This document shows positions 44,127 through 53,337 of a stretch of 64,000 nt of DNA, piece after piece. Source of the DNA: Pantoea sp. At-9b (lineage in GTDB: Bacteria > Pseudomonadota > Gammaproteobacteria > Enterobacterales > Enterobacteriaceae); the NCBI RefSeq assembly GCF_000175935.2, contig NC_014841.1, forward strand, positions 186,001 to 250,000, written 5' to 3'. The position numbers and the translations under genes are program-made. How positions within the stretch are numbered: the stretch's first letter is position 1; each line of letters opens with the position of its first letter. The notes beneath the pieces were generated by a model, which was not told the DNA's origin, did not search any database, and saw only the letters and a list, made by a program, of their open reading frames with translations.

Positions 44127-45007
44127 TTGCCAGGGGGGCGCACTTAGCAGCGATACGCGAACGTGGTCTGGAATATGTTGCCGCAACCGGCACCTTCCAT
44201 GTTGAGGTTGCGGCCAGCGCAGAGGCAGCGGATTTCGGTGTGCAGGATGTGGTGATCTGCACCTTAAAAGCCCATGCACTGACGGCGTCAGCACCGGCTC
44301 TGGCGCGTTTACTGGGGAAAGATACCCCGGTGATCTTTGCGCAGAATGGGGTGCCGTGGTGGTATTTCAGCAGTCAAAACCTGGCCGTACCCGGCGTGAC
44401 GCTGGACCCGGAAGCGGTGATGGATCGCCACATCGGTTTGTCACGTGCGGTGGGGTGCATTATTCATTGCCCCAGTCAGTTAATCGCCCCCGGTGTCGTT
44501 AAACAGGAAGGAGCTAGCGCGCGCTACTATCTGGGGGAACCTGGCGGTGGCCGGAGCGAGCGATTACGGCAACTGACTGACCTGCTGTCTCCCGCTTTGC
44601 CGGTGATTCCGGTGGGTGATCTGCGTCATGAAGTCTGGCGAAAATTGCGCATCAATATCGCCAGTTCGTTGCTGACCACACTGACCCTTTCCCTGCCTGC
44701 GGACATCATGAAGGATCAAGCACTACGTCAGCTTTTTCAGCAGATACTGAGTGAAACCACCGGGATCGCCGCTGCTTACGGGGTGAGATTGCCACTGGAC
44801 GAGGAGGAAGTGACGCAGAATTTTTCTCGCAGCTTGCATGCGCCTTCCATGTTGCAGGACCTGCTGGCAGATCGGCCGCTGGAAGTGGATGCGCAACTGT
44901 TGGTGGTGCAGCAACTGGCCCGCGCAGCCAGTGTGGTGACGCCGGCACTGGATAGCATGCTGGCGTTGTTATTGCAGCGATTAAAAGCGACGGCGAGGAG
45001 CGGGTGA
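44114..45007 (+). pseudogene. Ketopantoate-reductase-family (PanE/ApbA-like) gene, 5'-truncated at a deletion junction
   Basis: The frame reads EVSVIARGAHLAAIRERGLE and on to the end of a normal PanE-like protein: VVICTLKAHALTASAPALAR, VIFAQNGVPWWYF and VWRKLRINIASSLLTTLT with the catalytic Lys of the family. The N-terminal ~30 residues with the NADPH-binding GxGxxG are missing; the sequence before EVSVIARG is permease. A GTG at 44123 could start a 294-residue product but it would lack the cofactor loop and be inactive. PanE-like proteins often accompany peptide transporter and peptidase genes. Confidence 0.82.
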
Positions 45008-45029
45008 AAGACACATCCTGGGATGAGGC

Positions 45030-45782
45030 TCATTCTCCCGGCAGCAGGAATTCACCCCCACGCACAGAATAGTCAATCGCTTCACGCAGATCCTCGGCCA
45101 GTTGTCGCACCACCGGAACCAGCTCCTCCATGCGCTGGGGGGGAAAATAGACCGTCGCACCGTTAATGGAACAGGCAATTCGCAAGCGGTTGTTCACCAT
45201 AAAGCTGGAGGCGATACCACAGGTGCCCACGTTGCACTCGTCTATATCCCGTGCCACATTGGTTTTTTGCGCCAGTCTGAAGTCCTGCATCAGTTGCTCC
45301 ACGGTTTTGGCATAGCCCGCCGGATAGCTTCGCAGCTGTGTTTTCCATGTTTCCTCGGGTTGATTCCCAATCAGTACTTTCCCCACTGCGGTCATAAACG
45401 CCTTGTTTCTCAGCCCCGGATAGGAATTTATGCGTAATTGGCGGTGTCCTGCCACCCGGTCCAGTAGCACAATATCCTGTCCATCAATCACGGCTAAGTG
45501 AAGTGTATCTTGCGTCAGTTCCATATAACGCACCAGCACAGGGCGGCAAACTTCGATGAAATCCAGACTGCGCTTTTTCATTTCGCCCAATTCCAGTAAC
45601 CGATAGCCGAGTGCGTAGCGCTTGTTCTCAAACGCCAGATAGTTGGCATCCACCAGGGCACCCAGCAGGCGATGAGTGGTGCTGCGTGACATATCCGCCG
45701 CCTTAGCGATATCCGTTAATGTTGTGATGCCTTTCGCAACCAAATCAACTAAATAAACGGCTTTCTCCAGCACCTGACTCAT
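45030..45782 (-). CDS. IclR-family transcriptional regulator
   Basis: A 250-residue IclR regulator. The winged HTH is KAVYLVDLVAKGITTLTDIA followed by KAADMSRSTTHRLLGALVDA; the ligand domain spans residues ~75-245 with the typical AFMTAVGKVLIGN and a DECNVGTCGIASSF loop equivalent to the EE/DExxxGxxCIAAP signature. The ATG at 45782 follows GGAG; 60 upstream codons are not conserved-looking. It is divergent from the binding protein/peptidase operon across 229 bp and is its probable regulator. Confidence 0.92.
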   Translation of the reverse strand: MSQVLEKAVYLVDLVAKGITTLTDIAKAADMSRSTTHRLLGALVDANYLAFENKRYALGYRLLELGEMKKRSLDFIEVCRPVLVRYMELTQDTLHLAVIDGQDIVLLDRVAGHRQLRINSYPGLRNKAFMTAVGKVLIGNQPEETWKTQLRSYPAGYAKTVEQLMQDFRLAQKTNVARDIDECNVGTCGIASSFMVNNRLRIACSINGATVYFPPQRMEELVPVVRQLAEDLREAIDYSVRGGEFLLPGE

Positions 45783-46011
45783 AATAAATCTCCACAATTT
45801 GCACAGTTTTAGTGCGTGATCTGAAAACGGCTGAACGATTAGAAATACGCAGTGTTTATTTTCCTGTGGCGATATTTCCCACATGTTGGGATTGTTGTCC
45901 CGACTATTGACACAGGCATAGTGGCATGCAATTTTCATTAAGGCGAACGAAAAATTAAACATTTATCCAGCCGCATTATTCAATGCGCTTGTTTGGTTGC
46001 GGAGAAATCAG

Positions 46012-46878
46012 GTGAAAATAAGAAAAACTTATTACGCAATTATTATGATGGTATCGGGTTTGTTGGCGAATACGGCCATGGCGCAGAATCTACATGACCA
46101 ATTACCCGCAACGATTCGTGATGCGGGGAAATTAGTGGTCGGCACCAGCCCAACCTATCCACCGCTGGAATATAAAGATGTCACCACCATGGAGCTAAAA
46201 GGACTGGATATTGATTTAGCGACAGAGATTGCCCATCGCTTAGGTCTGGGAATTGAATGGAAAGAAGCGGCATTTGATCAGCTGATCAATTCCCTGGCGA
46301 CCGGAAGAATAAACATGGGTGCCTCCGGGATGACGGATATTGCTTCCCGTCGTGGCAAAGTCGACTTTGTGGATTATTTCTCTACCGGCAGCCAGTTATT
46401 TACCCTGAAGACCTTGGGTGCCGGTTTAAAACAACCCAGCGATGTCTGCGGTAAGCCGGTCGCCGTGAATCGCAACGGCATCTTCTACATCCGTTTGCAA
46501 GAGTTTAATCAGCGGGTGTGCCAGGCCAGCGGCCTGGCGGATATTCAATACTGGCTGGTGGATAAGACCGCCGATGCTCGCCTGCAAATGCAGCAGAAAC
46601 GCGTGCTGGCGGCTGTTCAGGGCGTCGATGCGATCCGTTACCTGAATGAACAGCCGGACTCTCCGGACAAAGGAAAATATCAGCTTATCGGCGAACCGAT
46701 TGCGGTGGACTACGCCGGGTTTGGCTTCGCCAAAGATCAGACCGTACTGCGCGATCTGGTGGTTAAAGCGCTGAATGAAATGATCGCTGACGGCAGCTAC
46801 AGCAAAATATTTGCTAAATGGGACCTGTCTTATGCAGAAGTCAAACGCGCGATGATTAACACGCAGCCCATTAATTAA
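46012..46878 (+). CDS. Amino-acid ABC transporter substrate-binding protein (family 3), orphan
   Basis: A 288-residue periplasmic binding protein starting at GTG with GGAG seven bases upstream. The signal peptide (residues ~6-24) ends near TAMAQN. Family-3 marks are LVVGTSPTYPPLEYKDVTTM, LKGLDIDLATEIAHRL and FVDYFSTGSQLF, followed by two Cys (DVCGK and QRVCQAS) that could form a disulfide. No amino-acid permease or ATPase is adjacent; it heads an operon of peptidases, so it may use a transporter elsewhere. A paralogue lies at 58041-58859. Confidence 0.9.
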   Translation: MKIRKTYYAIIMMVSGLLANTAMAQNLHDQLPATIRDAGKLVVGTSPTYPPLEYKDVTTMELKGLDIDLATEIAHRLGLGIEWKEAAFDQLINSLATGRINMGASGMTDIASRRGKVDFVDYFSTGSQLFTLKTLGAGLKQPSDVCGKPVAVNRNGIFYIRLQEFNQRVCQASGLADIQYWLVDKTADARLQMQQKRVLAAVQGVDAIRYLNEQPDSPDKGKYQLIGEPIAVDYAGFGFAKDQTVLRDLVVKALNEMIADGSYSKIFAKWDLSYAEVKRAMINTQPIN

Positions 46879-46904
46879 ACCTATCGCTAACAGGAATGCG
46901 CGCC

Positions 46905-48557
46905 ATGCAGGCAATATTAATCACCCGGTTAGATGAAATCATCAATCATCTGGGTTATGAGTTTTTCTCACAGCTGACTTATCCAGGCATCTATCGTGGT
47001 GCCATGCGCAATGTGTCTCCGGTGTTAATTGAACACGCCGGAAAGTTCACGGTAGTGATCAGTGAGGCTGACTCGGATGCCTGCAAGGTGTTGGATGAGG
47101 ATATTGCGGTAAAAGTTTATGGTCGTTATTTTGACTGGCATAAAGATCTTACGCAGCCTGCACTGAGTTTCGCCGCAGCCATTTATGACGTCATCGGCAA
47201 TAACAGCCTGGTGGGGGATGATAATATGCCGGTGAGCCGTTATTTAGCGTTAACCGGTGAACGTGACGTTGAATTATTTTCCCGGGAAGTCATGGCGGGG
47301 AGGTATATTTATCATAAGTCACAACAGGAAATTATGGCGCAATGGCGCAGTACGCGTAATGCGGATGCCGCATTGTTGCGTAATTACTGCCTCACCCTGC
47401 GCGATGGTCCGGCATTAGTCGACTGGCTGGCGCGCAGCGATGTCGGTTTCGCCCCGCTGGCGCAGCTGTGCCTGAGCAACAATCTGTCAGCCATTTATAT
47501 CTCCGCGCCTCATGAAGTCGAGATGTTTACTGGTCTGCCTGCCAGTTGTATCGGGCAATACGGCATCACCGCGCTGTATTGCCCGCAGCATGATGATATT
47601 ACCCTTTTCAGCGAGCAGCCCTTGCTACGAGCTGATTTCCGCCCCGCCGGCCGTGCAGATTCACTGGCTGCGGCATTGCTGGCGCAAAACCTCGCCAGCA
47701 TTGGCTATCAGGCTGACGACCTCTGCGTGCGTGACTATCTTGACTGTACTGCTGCGGGTCTGGCCTTGCAGGATGCCGCCTGGGTACTGCGAAAATGGCA
47801 GGATCGGCGTGCCGGTGATGATACGGCCTATTTTGTGTTTGCGGCCAATGCGGTATTAGCCGGATTCAACGCGGCGCAGGCGTTCTTCTGGCGTAACACC
47901 ACGGGTGATATCACCGAACGTGATCTGGTGGCAGTCTTCCAGCAGGCGGTCAATCGCTTCGCCAGCCAGTTGGGTTTTACCGGCCGCGTCTTCTCTTATT
48001 TCTCGATTGTTCATTCCGGGGCGCGGACACTGCTGCCTGCCACTGCCGGCGATTATCGCGTTACCGCCGCAGATAAGACCATCAAGTTTGATATGGGGCT
48101 CAGGGCAACCGACGTGTTTGGTTGCACCCGAGGCTGTTCTGATATCGCCCGCACCATCTGCACTGATCCGCAACAGGCTGCCATTCACCATCGGTTGCGT
48201 AATCTGCTGATTGATCAACTGACACCGGCGATTCGTCCGGGCATGAGTGGCGAGCAAATCCATCAGGTCGGGGTGGATTGTCTGCGTCCACTGGAAGCCG
48301 AGTTGCATGGCCTGAACCTGCTCCCGGCGGGAAAAAGCGTTGATGACTATCGCCGTGACTGTGGGCATACCCTGCAACGTCAGACGATATCCTCGGTCTA
48401 TTTTTTGCCTGGCGTGAGTGAAACGGTGGAAGTGGGCATGCTCGGCTGTGTTGAGTATGTCTGGCCGATTAATGACGTGCTGATTGCGGTGGAAGATGGC
48501 TATTTGATCACCCCGGAGAAAACCCTCTCGTTCACCGCTGAAAGGATGCTGCCATGA
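46905..48557 (+). CDS. M24-like metallopeptidase-fold protein with long N-terminal region
   Basis: A 550-residue protein. The C-terminal half is a pita-bread aminopeptidase-like domain: KFDMGLRATD (Asp396), GCSDIART (Asp413), DCGHTLQRQ (His488), and Glu in VEVGMLGCVEYVWP and VEDGYLIT. The two Asp ligands are 17 residues apart rather than the usual ~11, and the region between is Cys-rich (FGCTRGCS). Creatinase-type N-terminal domains usually span ~150-200 residues; here over 350 precede the motifs and contain no family I can name. Prolidase-like dipeptidase activity is plausible. The ATG at 46905 has AGGA at proper distance; one at 46896 is too close. It overlaps the M20 gene by 4 bp. Confidence 0.75.
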   Translation: MQAILITRLDEIINHLGYEFFSQLTYPGIYRGAMRNVSPVLIEHAGKFTVVISEADSDACKVLDEDIAVKVYGRYFDWHKDLTQPALSFAAAIYDVIGNNSLVGDDNMPVSRYLALTGERDVELFSREVMAGRYIYHKSQQEIMAQWRSTRNADAALLRNYCLTLRDGPALVDWLARSDVGFAPLAQLCLSNNLSAIYISAPHEVEMFTGLPASCIGQYGITALYCPQHDDITLFSEQPLLRADFRPAGRADSLAAALLAQNLASIGYQADDLCVRDYLDCTAAGLALQDAAWVLRKWQDRRAGDDTAYFVFAANAVLAGFNAAQAFFWRNTTGDITERDLVAVFQQAVNRFASQLGFTGRVFSYFSIVHSGARTLLPATAGDYRVTAADKTIKFDMGLRATDVFGCTRGCSDIARTICTDPQQAAIHHRLRNLLIDQLTPAIRPGMSGEQIHQVGVDCLRPLEAELHGLNLLPAGKSVDDYRRDCGHTLQRQTISSVYFLPGVSETVEVGMLGCVEYVWPINDVLIAVEDGYLITPEKTLSFTAERMLP

Positions 48558-49687
48558 GCCAGTCAGCGGAACTGATCACCTTACTGACCGCGCTGGTCGG
48601 CTGCGAAAGCTACTCCGGTAAAGAGCACAACGTACAGCGCCTGATTGCCGATTGGTTCAGCGTGCGTGGGATGCCGGTGCAGTATCAGGCGGCGGCTGAC
48701 GGTTTGCAGAATGTGGTGGTAGAGATTGCCGGACATGATGAAGGGCCAACCTTGTGGATCGGTGGTCACTGCGACACGGTGGCGATTGCCGATGGCTGGC
48801 AACGACAGCCACACCAGCCAGTAATCGAAGGCGATCGCCTGTACGGGCTGGGTGCAATGGATATGAAAGCAGGGCTTGCTGCCGCCATGGTCACGGTTCA
48901 CCAGCTGTTTCAACAGCGGGAACAGTGGGGCGGCAGGGTGATTTTCGCCGCCCTGGCGGATGAAGAAGCCTGGTCGCGCGGGGCGGATGCCTTTGTCAGC
49001 GTGGAGCGACATATCGATGCCGCCATTATGTGTGAACCGCACTTTAATGACATCGTGATTGGGGCAATGGGCAAGATCAACATCGATGTCACAGTCAAAG
49101 GGCGGGCTGCCCACGGTTCGACGCCGGAAAAAGGCGTCAATGCAGTAACCGAAGCCGCCAGGTTATTGGTGGCGATTGATCAGATTCAGCGCGAGCCCCA
49201 TCCACAATTTGGTCCCGCCAGTCATTGTGTGCTGAATGTCAGCTCCGGTAATGCGCCTTACCAAATCAGCGTGCCGGACTTCTGCACCTTCCGCCTCAAC
49301 TGGCAATTTATGCCGGGGGAAAGTGCCGAACAGGCGTTGCAGCTACTGCGCCAGTGCGCTGCCGATCTGCATTCCGCAGCCACCTTTACCGTCTCTCCGG
49401 CACGACCACATTACGAAAGCTACCTGCTTGCCAACGATGAACCGGCGCTGCAACTGCTGCTCAGCAGCTATCGCGCCATCACCGGCAAGCAACCTGAATT
49501 GCGCTTCGGCAAAGGGGTCAGCGACGCCAACATTTTCTGTGGTCGGGCGGGGATCCCGACGTATCTGTTTGGTCCCGGCGGCGCCAATATGCACGCCGGA
49601 GACGAATGGGTCGATTTGCCTCAACTGGCGCTGACTCAGCAGATCTACCTGCATTTCGCTCAGCGCTTTCTTCACTCTTTAACCTAA
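48554..49687 (+). CDS. M20-family metallopeptidase (ArgE/DapE/CPG2 type)
   Basis: A 377-residue di-zinc aminoacylase/carboxypeptidase. Ligands are His72 and Asp74 in GGHCDTV, Asp103 in GAMDMKAG, the catalytic Glu137 and metal Glu138 in ADEEAWS, Glu161 in CEPHF, and a C-terminal His in GGANMHAGDEW; the dimerisation domain contains AAHGSTPEKGVNAV. All catalytic residues are present. No signal peptide is seen, so it acts in the cytosol on imported acyl-amino acids or peptides. The ATG overlaps the previous stop, and the M28 gene follows after 10 bp. Confidence 0.9.
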   Translation: MSQSAELITLLTALVGCESYSGKEHNVQRLIADWFSVRGMPVQYQAAADGLQNVVVEIAGHDEGPTLWIGGHCDTVAIADGWQRQPHQPVIEGDRLYGLGAMDMKAGLAAAMVTVHQLFQQREQWGGRVIFAALADEEAWSRGADAFVSVERHIDAAIMCEPHFNDIVIGAMGKINIDVTVKGRAAHGSTPEKGVNAVTEAARLLVAIDQIQREPHPQFGPASHCVLNVSSGNAPYQISVPDFCTFRLNWQFMPGESAEQALQLLRQCAADLHSAATFTVSPARPHYESYLLANDEPALQLLLSSYRAITGKQPELRFGKGVSDANIFCGRAGIPTYLFGPGGANMHAGDEWVDLPQLALTQQIYLHFAQRFLHSLT

Positions 49688-49697
49688 AGGTCACGTT

Positions 49698-51479
49698 ATG
49701 AAACCCCGGATGAGTGCGCTCGATTACGATTTTGGACATGTGATGCAGCATGTGGATTACATGCGAACGCATTTCCTCAATCGTAAAAGCGGGCAGGGAA
49801 CCGATCTCGCTGCCGGTCACTACATTGTTGAGGTGTTGCAGGAATTGGGCCTCGACGCGCAGTTACAGCCGTTCACCACCTTTGATAGCGATATCGGGAC
49901 ATCCTTTGTGGCACTTGGTGGCGCGTCGGGTGAGGTGATTGCCTCCAGGCCCTGCCTGCATATCGAACCGACACCGCCAGCAGGATTAACTGCCGAACTG
50001 ATTGATGTCGGTCCGGGTAGCGTGGCGGATTATGCCGGGAAGGATGTGCGGGGCAAGTTGGTGCTGGCTGAAGTCTCCTATGCCCCGGCGACACCGGAAA
50101 AAGCGCGGATTGCAGCGGAAATGGGTGCAGCCGGGATTGTGCTGATGAATTGGGGGGAGGATCACCGCAATGAAATCCCGTGGCGCGCATTAAAAGCGGT
50201 ATGGGGCAATCCAACCCCGGCCACCTGGCATAGCATTCCACGCCTGGCGGGTGTCAGTATTTCCCGTGCCGATGGCATCCGGCTGCGTGAAAAGATGCGC
50301 CATGGCCCGCTCAATTTACATATTAACGTGACAGGGTCACGCGAATGGCGTGAATTATATCAACCGCTGGCCTGGCTGCGCGCGCCGGAAACGTCAGCCG
50401 AACACGAGCAATTTGTGGTGGTGTCCGGCCATATTGACTCCTGGGATCCGGGTGTCACCGATAACATCACCGGGATGGCAGTGATGCTTGAGATCGCCCG
50501 ATTGTTGGCGGCACAGCAGCAGCAACTGCGGCGCTCGGTGGTGTTTTGTTTCTGGAATGGGCACGAGGTCGCCGAAGCGGCTGGCTCGACCTGGTTTGTC
50601 GATAGCCACTGGGAGCAGATTAACCGCCACGCTGTCGCCTACGTCAATATCGACTCGGTCGGAATGAAAGGGACCAGCGAGTTCCACGTCAGCAGTTGTC
50701 CGGAACTCAACGGTTTCTCCGCCGATCTCTCCCGGGCGGTATTTGCCGATACGCTGCCGCAAAAAGTGATGACGCTGCGTCGCGTCGGCGATCAGTCTTT
50801 CTTCGGCGTCGGCGTACCGGCCGTAACCGGACGTCACAGCTACAGTCCTCAGGTGGTCGCCAGCCAGCATGGCGCGACCCTCGGCTGGTACAACCACACC
50901 GAATTCGACACCATCGAGGTGATGGATGAAGCCGCACTGGAGGCTGATCTCGACTGGTGCTCGCGTTATGTGCATGCGTTGGTGGCACGGCCGGTGTTGC
51001 CGCACCGCTTCAGCGCACGTCTCGAAGATATGCGCACACGTTTCAATCAGGCCTTGCATCAACCTTGCGATCCCGCGCATTTACAGCGTATTCCGCAGAT
51101 GCTGGCGCTACTGGCCACACAGATCACGGCTTTTGACGCCTGGCTGGAACAGCTCAACAGCCACGGCGGTGAAGCCATGCAATACCAACGCGCCAGTCAG
51201 ACGGTAATCCGTCTCTCGCGTCTGCTGACTTTTATTACTACCTCAGCCAGTGGCCGCTACGGACAGGACAGCTATGGCGTCAGCACCCTGGCCGAGCCGG
51301 TGCCCATGCTTGCCAGCCTCAACCGTTTTCACCAGTTGGCCGGTGATGAACTGGAAGCCCGCCTGTTACTCACACAGCTGATTCGCCAGCGGCAACAGAT
51401 CACCGATGCTATTGAGGCCGCACGCGCGTTGCTGGAGGATGTTGCCGGGCTGACGGCGCTGGAGCAACAGCATGCGTAA
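49698..51479 (+). CDS. M28-family peptidase with PA domain
   Basis: A 593-residue peptidase-like protein. A PA insert (LIDVGPGSVADYAGKDVRGK, AAEMGAAGIVLMNWG) precedes the M28 core. Metal residues His245 and Asp247 lie in SGHIDSWDPGVTDN, Asp in NIDSVG and His in WYNHTEFDT. The usual EE pair is replaced by WNGHEVAEAAGSTWF (His289-Glu290); this GH variant resembles a sub-branch with WSGHS...GSTWYAD. A C-terminal helical extension of ~140 residues is present. No signal peptide is visible, which is unusual for M28. The gene overlaps the racemase start by 8 bp. Confidence 0.82.
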   Translation: MKPRMSALDYDFGHVMQHVDYMRTHFLNRKSGQGTDLAAGHYIVEVLQELGLDAQLQPFTTFDSDIGTSFVALGGASGEVIASRPCLHIEPTPPAGLTAELIDVGPGSVADYAGKDVRGKLVLAEVSYAPATPEKARIAAEMGAAGIVLMNWGEDHRNEIPWRALKAVWGNPTPATWHSIPRLAGVSISRADGIRLREKMRHGPLNLHINVTGSREWRELYQPLAWLRAPETSAEHEQFVVVSGHIDSWDPGVTDNITGMAVMLEIARLLAAQQQQLRRSVVFCFWNGHEVAEAAGSTWFVDSHWEQINRHAVAYVNIDSVGMKGTSEFHVSSCPELNGFSADLSRAVFADTLPQKVMTLRRVGDQSFFGVGVPAVTGRHSYSPQVVASQHGATLGWYNHTEFDTIEVMDEAALEADLDWCSRYVHALVARPVLPHRFSARLEDMRTRFNQALHQPCDPAHLQRIPQMLALLATQITAFDAWLEQLNSHGGEAMQYQRASQTVIRLSRLLTFITTSASGRYGQDSYGVSTLAEPVPMLASLNRFHQLAGDELEARLLLTQLIRQRQQITDAIEAARALLEDVAGLTALEQQHA

Positions 51480-52152
51480 ACGCCTTTACGTTATCAATGC
51501 CTCCAGCCGCCGCGATACCGGTATCACCGAGAATATCGCCGCCAGCCTGAGCTGGATGCAGTTTCCGGCTGCACCTGAGATCGTCTGCGTCACGCTGGCG
51601 GATGGCCCCTGTGGCATCGTCAGCGCGCGCGATAGCGATGATGCAGCGCCTGCGGTACTGCGCTTTATCGAACAAAAAGCGCAACAGCCGGATAGCGCGG
51701 GTTTTGTCGTGGCCTGTTTCTCCGATCCCGGCGTCCACGCCGCCCGCGAACTGACATCAAAACCGGTGGTGGGCATTGGCGAAGCCGGTTTATCTGCCGC
51801 GCTGAGCCTCGGCGATGTGATTGGCTCGCTGGGCGTATCTGCCGGGCGCGGCAGCAAAGTGTGGCGTCTCGCCCGGACGATGGGCGTCCATCATCGCCTT
51901 ATCGGGCATCAGGGACTGGGGCTGGATTATGCCGAACTGCAACAGCCGGCGCAGGTCGAGCAGCGCCTGATTGCCGCCGCTCAGCAACTGAAAGCCGCAG
52001 GTGCGGAAGCGCTGTTGTTCGCCGGAGCGGGTCTGGCGCGCTATGTCTCTGCGCTGGAGCAGGCGGTGGAACTGCCGGTGGTTGATCCGACGCAGGCCGC
52101 TGCCGGTCTGGTACTGGCCCAGATTATGCAGTCAAACGGGGGACGCGGATGA
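51472..52152 (+). CDS. Aspartate/glutamate/hydantoin racemase-family protein lacking the second Cys
   Basis: A 226-residue protein of the Asp/Glu/hydantoin racemase superfamily, whose members invert chirality using two cysteines. The first is Cys82 in VVACFSDPGVHAARE, almost a perfect family motif. The second motif, normally LGCAGM, reads LFAGAGLARY, with Gly184 where Cys should be. It may therefore be an isomerase/decarboxylase variant, a one-base enzyme, or inactive. It overlaps both neighbours (M28 by 8 bp and the dipeptidase by 4 bp), so it is certainly in the operon. Confidence 0.82.
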   Translation: MRKRLYVINASSRRDTGITENIAASLSWMQFPAAPEIVCVTLADGPCGIVSARDSDDAAPAVLRFIEQKAQQPDSAGFVVACFSDPGVHAARELTSKPVVGIGEAGLSAALSLGDVIGSLGVSAGRGSKVWRLARTMGVHHRLIGHQGLGLDYAELQQPAQVEQRLIAAAQQLKAAGAEALLFAGAGLARYVSALEQAVELPVVDPTQAAAGLVLAQIMQSNGGRG

Positions 52153-53300
52153 TAAGCCCGGTTTACTGGATTGAGGCCAACGAACTGTATGCCCCCGCCG
52201 CACTGGGGCGTAAGCAGCTGTTGATCGCCGCCGGGAAAATTCTGGCGATCGGCGATGATCTGCAAATGGCGGCGCAGGCACTGAACGCGTCCCCGATCAT
52301 CCATGCCGGGAAAGTGATTCCGGGCCTGATTGATCAGCATATTCATTATACCGGCGGCGGGGATGGCGACGGCCCACTGGCGCGTATGCCGGAACTCTCC
52401 CTGGAGGAGATTGCCGCCGCCGGCATCACCACCAGCGTGGGGCTGCTGGGCAGTGAAACGGAAGCCAAAAATCTCTCCCAGTTGCTGCGTAAAGCGCATG
52501 AGCTGCAACGGCAGGGACTGACCACGTTTATTTATAGCGGTGCAATGCCGTTACCCGCGCCATTCCTGACGCAGAGCGTGCGTTCCGATCTGGCCCTGAT
52601 TGAGAAATGCATTGGTGCCAAGTCGGCGATTGCTGAACGTGTCTATCCGAATCTCGATTTCGCGGCACTGGCCGCGCTGGCGGGTGAGCTGGTACTGGCC
52701 CGGGCGATGACCGGGAAAGCCTGCGTGTTGCACCTGCACGTGGGCCGCATGGCCGCCGGGCTGCAATCCCTGCTGCGGCTGATCGATGAAATGGATTTTC
52801 CCATCGACATGGCGGTGCCTACCCATATCAATCGTGTGCCGCAGACGTCACCGGTATTTGCGCAGGGACTGGATTTCGCCCGTGCCGGAGGAACCATTGA
52901 TTTCACTGCCTGCCTTGGCCCGTTGGACGGTATTCCTACCGGAATTGATGCGGTTGCCGCGCTTTGTCGCGCCACGGACGAGGGGGTGGCACTCAGCCAG
53001 TTGACGCTCTCCACGGATGCCGGGGTGGCGGTGCCGGATGGGCAGGGTGGCGTGCGCCGAGTGATGCCATCCATCCTGTTCCGCGATGTTCGTCGTCTGG
53101 TGCATCAGGCCGGATGGCGCTGGAGCGAAGCGCTACAACCAGTAACCACCAACGTCGCACGGGTGTTACGCCTCAGCGACAGCAAAGGGCAGATCGCGCC
53201 GGGCTATGACGCGGATTTCGTGTTCCTCAATCAGGACGATGAGCCAGCGCAGGTCTGGAGCCGTGGCCGTTGTTTGTTTGATGTTCAGTCACATCACTAA
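52149..53300 (+). CDS. Isoaspartyl-dipeptidase-like amidohydrolase (IadA family)
   Basis: A 383-residue amidohydrolase close in length to E. coli IadA (390). The binuclear site is intact: His64 and His66 in DQHIHYTGG, a likely carboxylated Lys158 in GAKSAIAE, His197 in LHLHVGR, His226 in PTHINR, and Asp290 in LSTDAG; the IadA-typical GITTSVGLLGSETE and GGTIDFTA are also present. It would cleave beta-aspartyl dipeptides that arise from damaged or iso-aspartyl proteins. The E. coli GGGG...GP loop is GGGDGDGP here. It sits after the racemase-like gene in the same transcript. Confidence 0.87.
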   Translation: MISPVYWIEANELYAPAALGRKQLLIAAGKILAIGDDLQMAAQALNASPIIHAGKVIPGLIDQHIHYTGGGDGDGPLARMPELSLEEIAAAGITTSVGLLGSETEAKNLSQLLRKAHELQRQGLTTFIYSGAMPLPAPFLTQSVRSDLALIEKCIGAKSAIAERVYPNLDFAALAALAGELVLARAMTGKACVLHLHVGRMAAGLQSLLRLIDEMDFPIDMAVPTHINRVPQTSPVFAQGLDFARAGGTIDFTACLGPLDGIPTGIDAVAALCRATDEGVALSQLTLSTDAGVAVPDGQGGVRRVMPSILFRDVRRLVHQAGWRWSEALQPVTTNVARVLRLSDSKGQIAPGYDADFVFLNQDDEPAQVWSRGRCLFDVQSHH

Positions 53301-53337
53301 TTTTTTGCTAACACCACTTCACTTTACGGGTAACTCT

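Noticed and set aside
44123..45007. Functional ketopantoate reductase starting at GTG 44123
   Set aside because: It lacks the GxGxxG cofactor loop, and the preceding codons EVS continue the family sequence, showing truncation at a junction.
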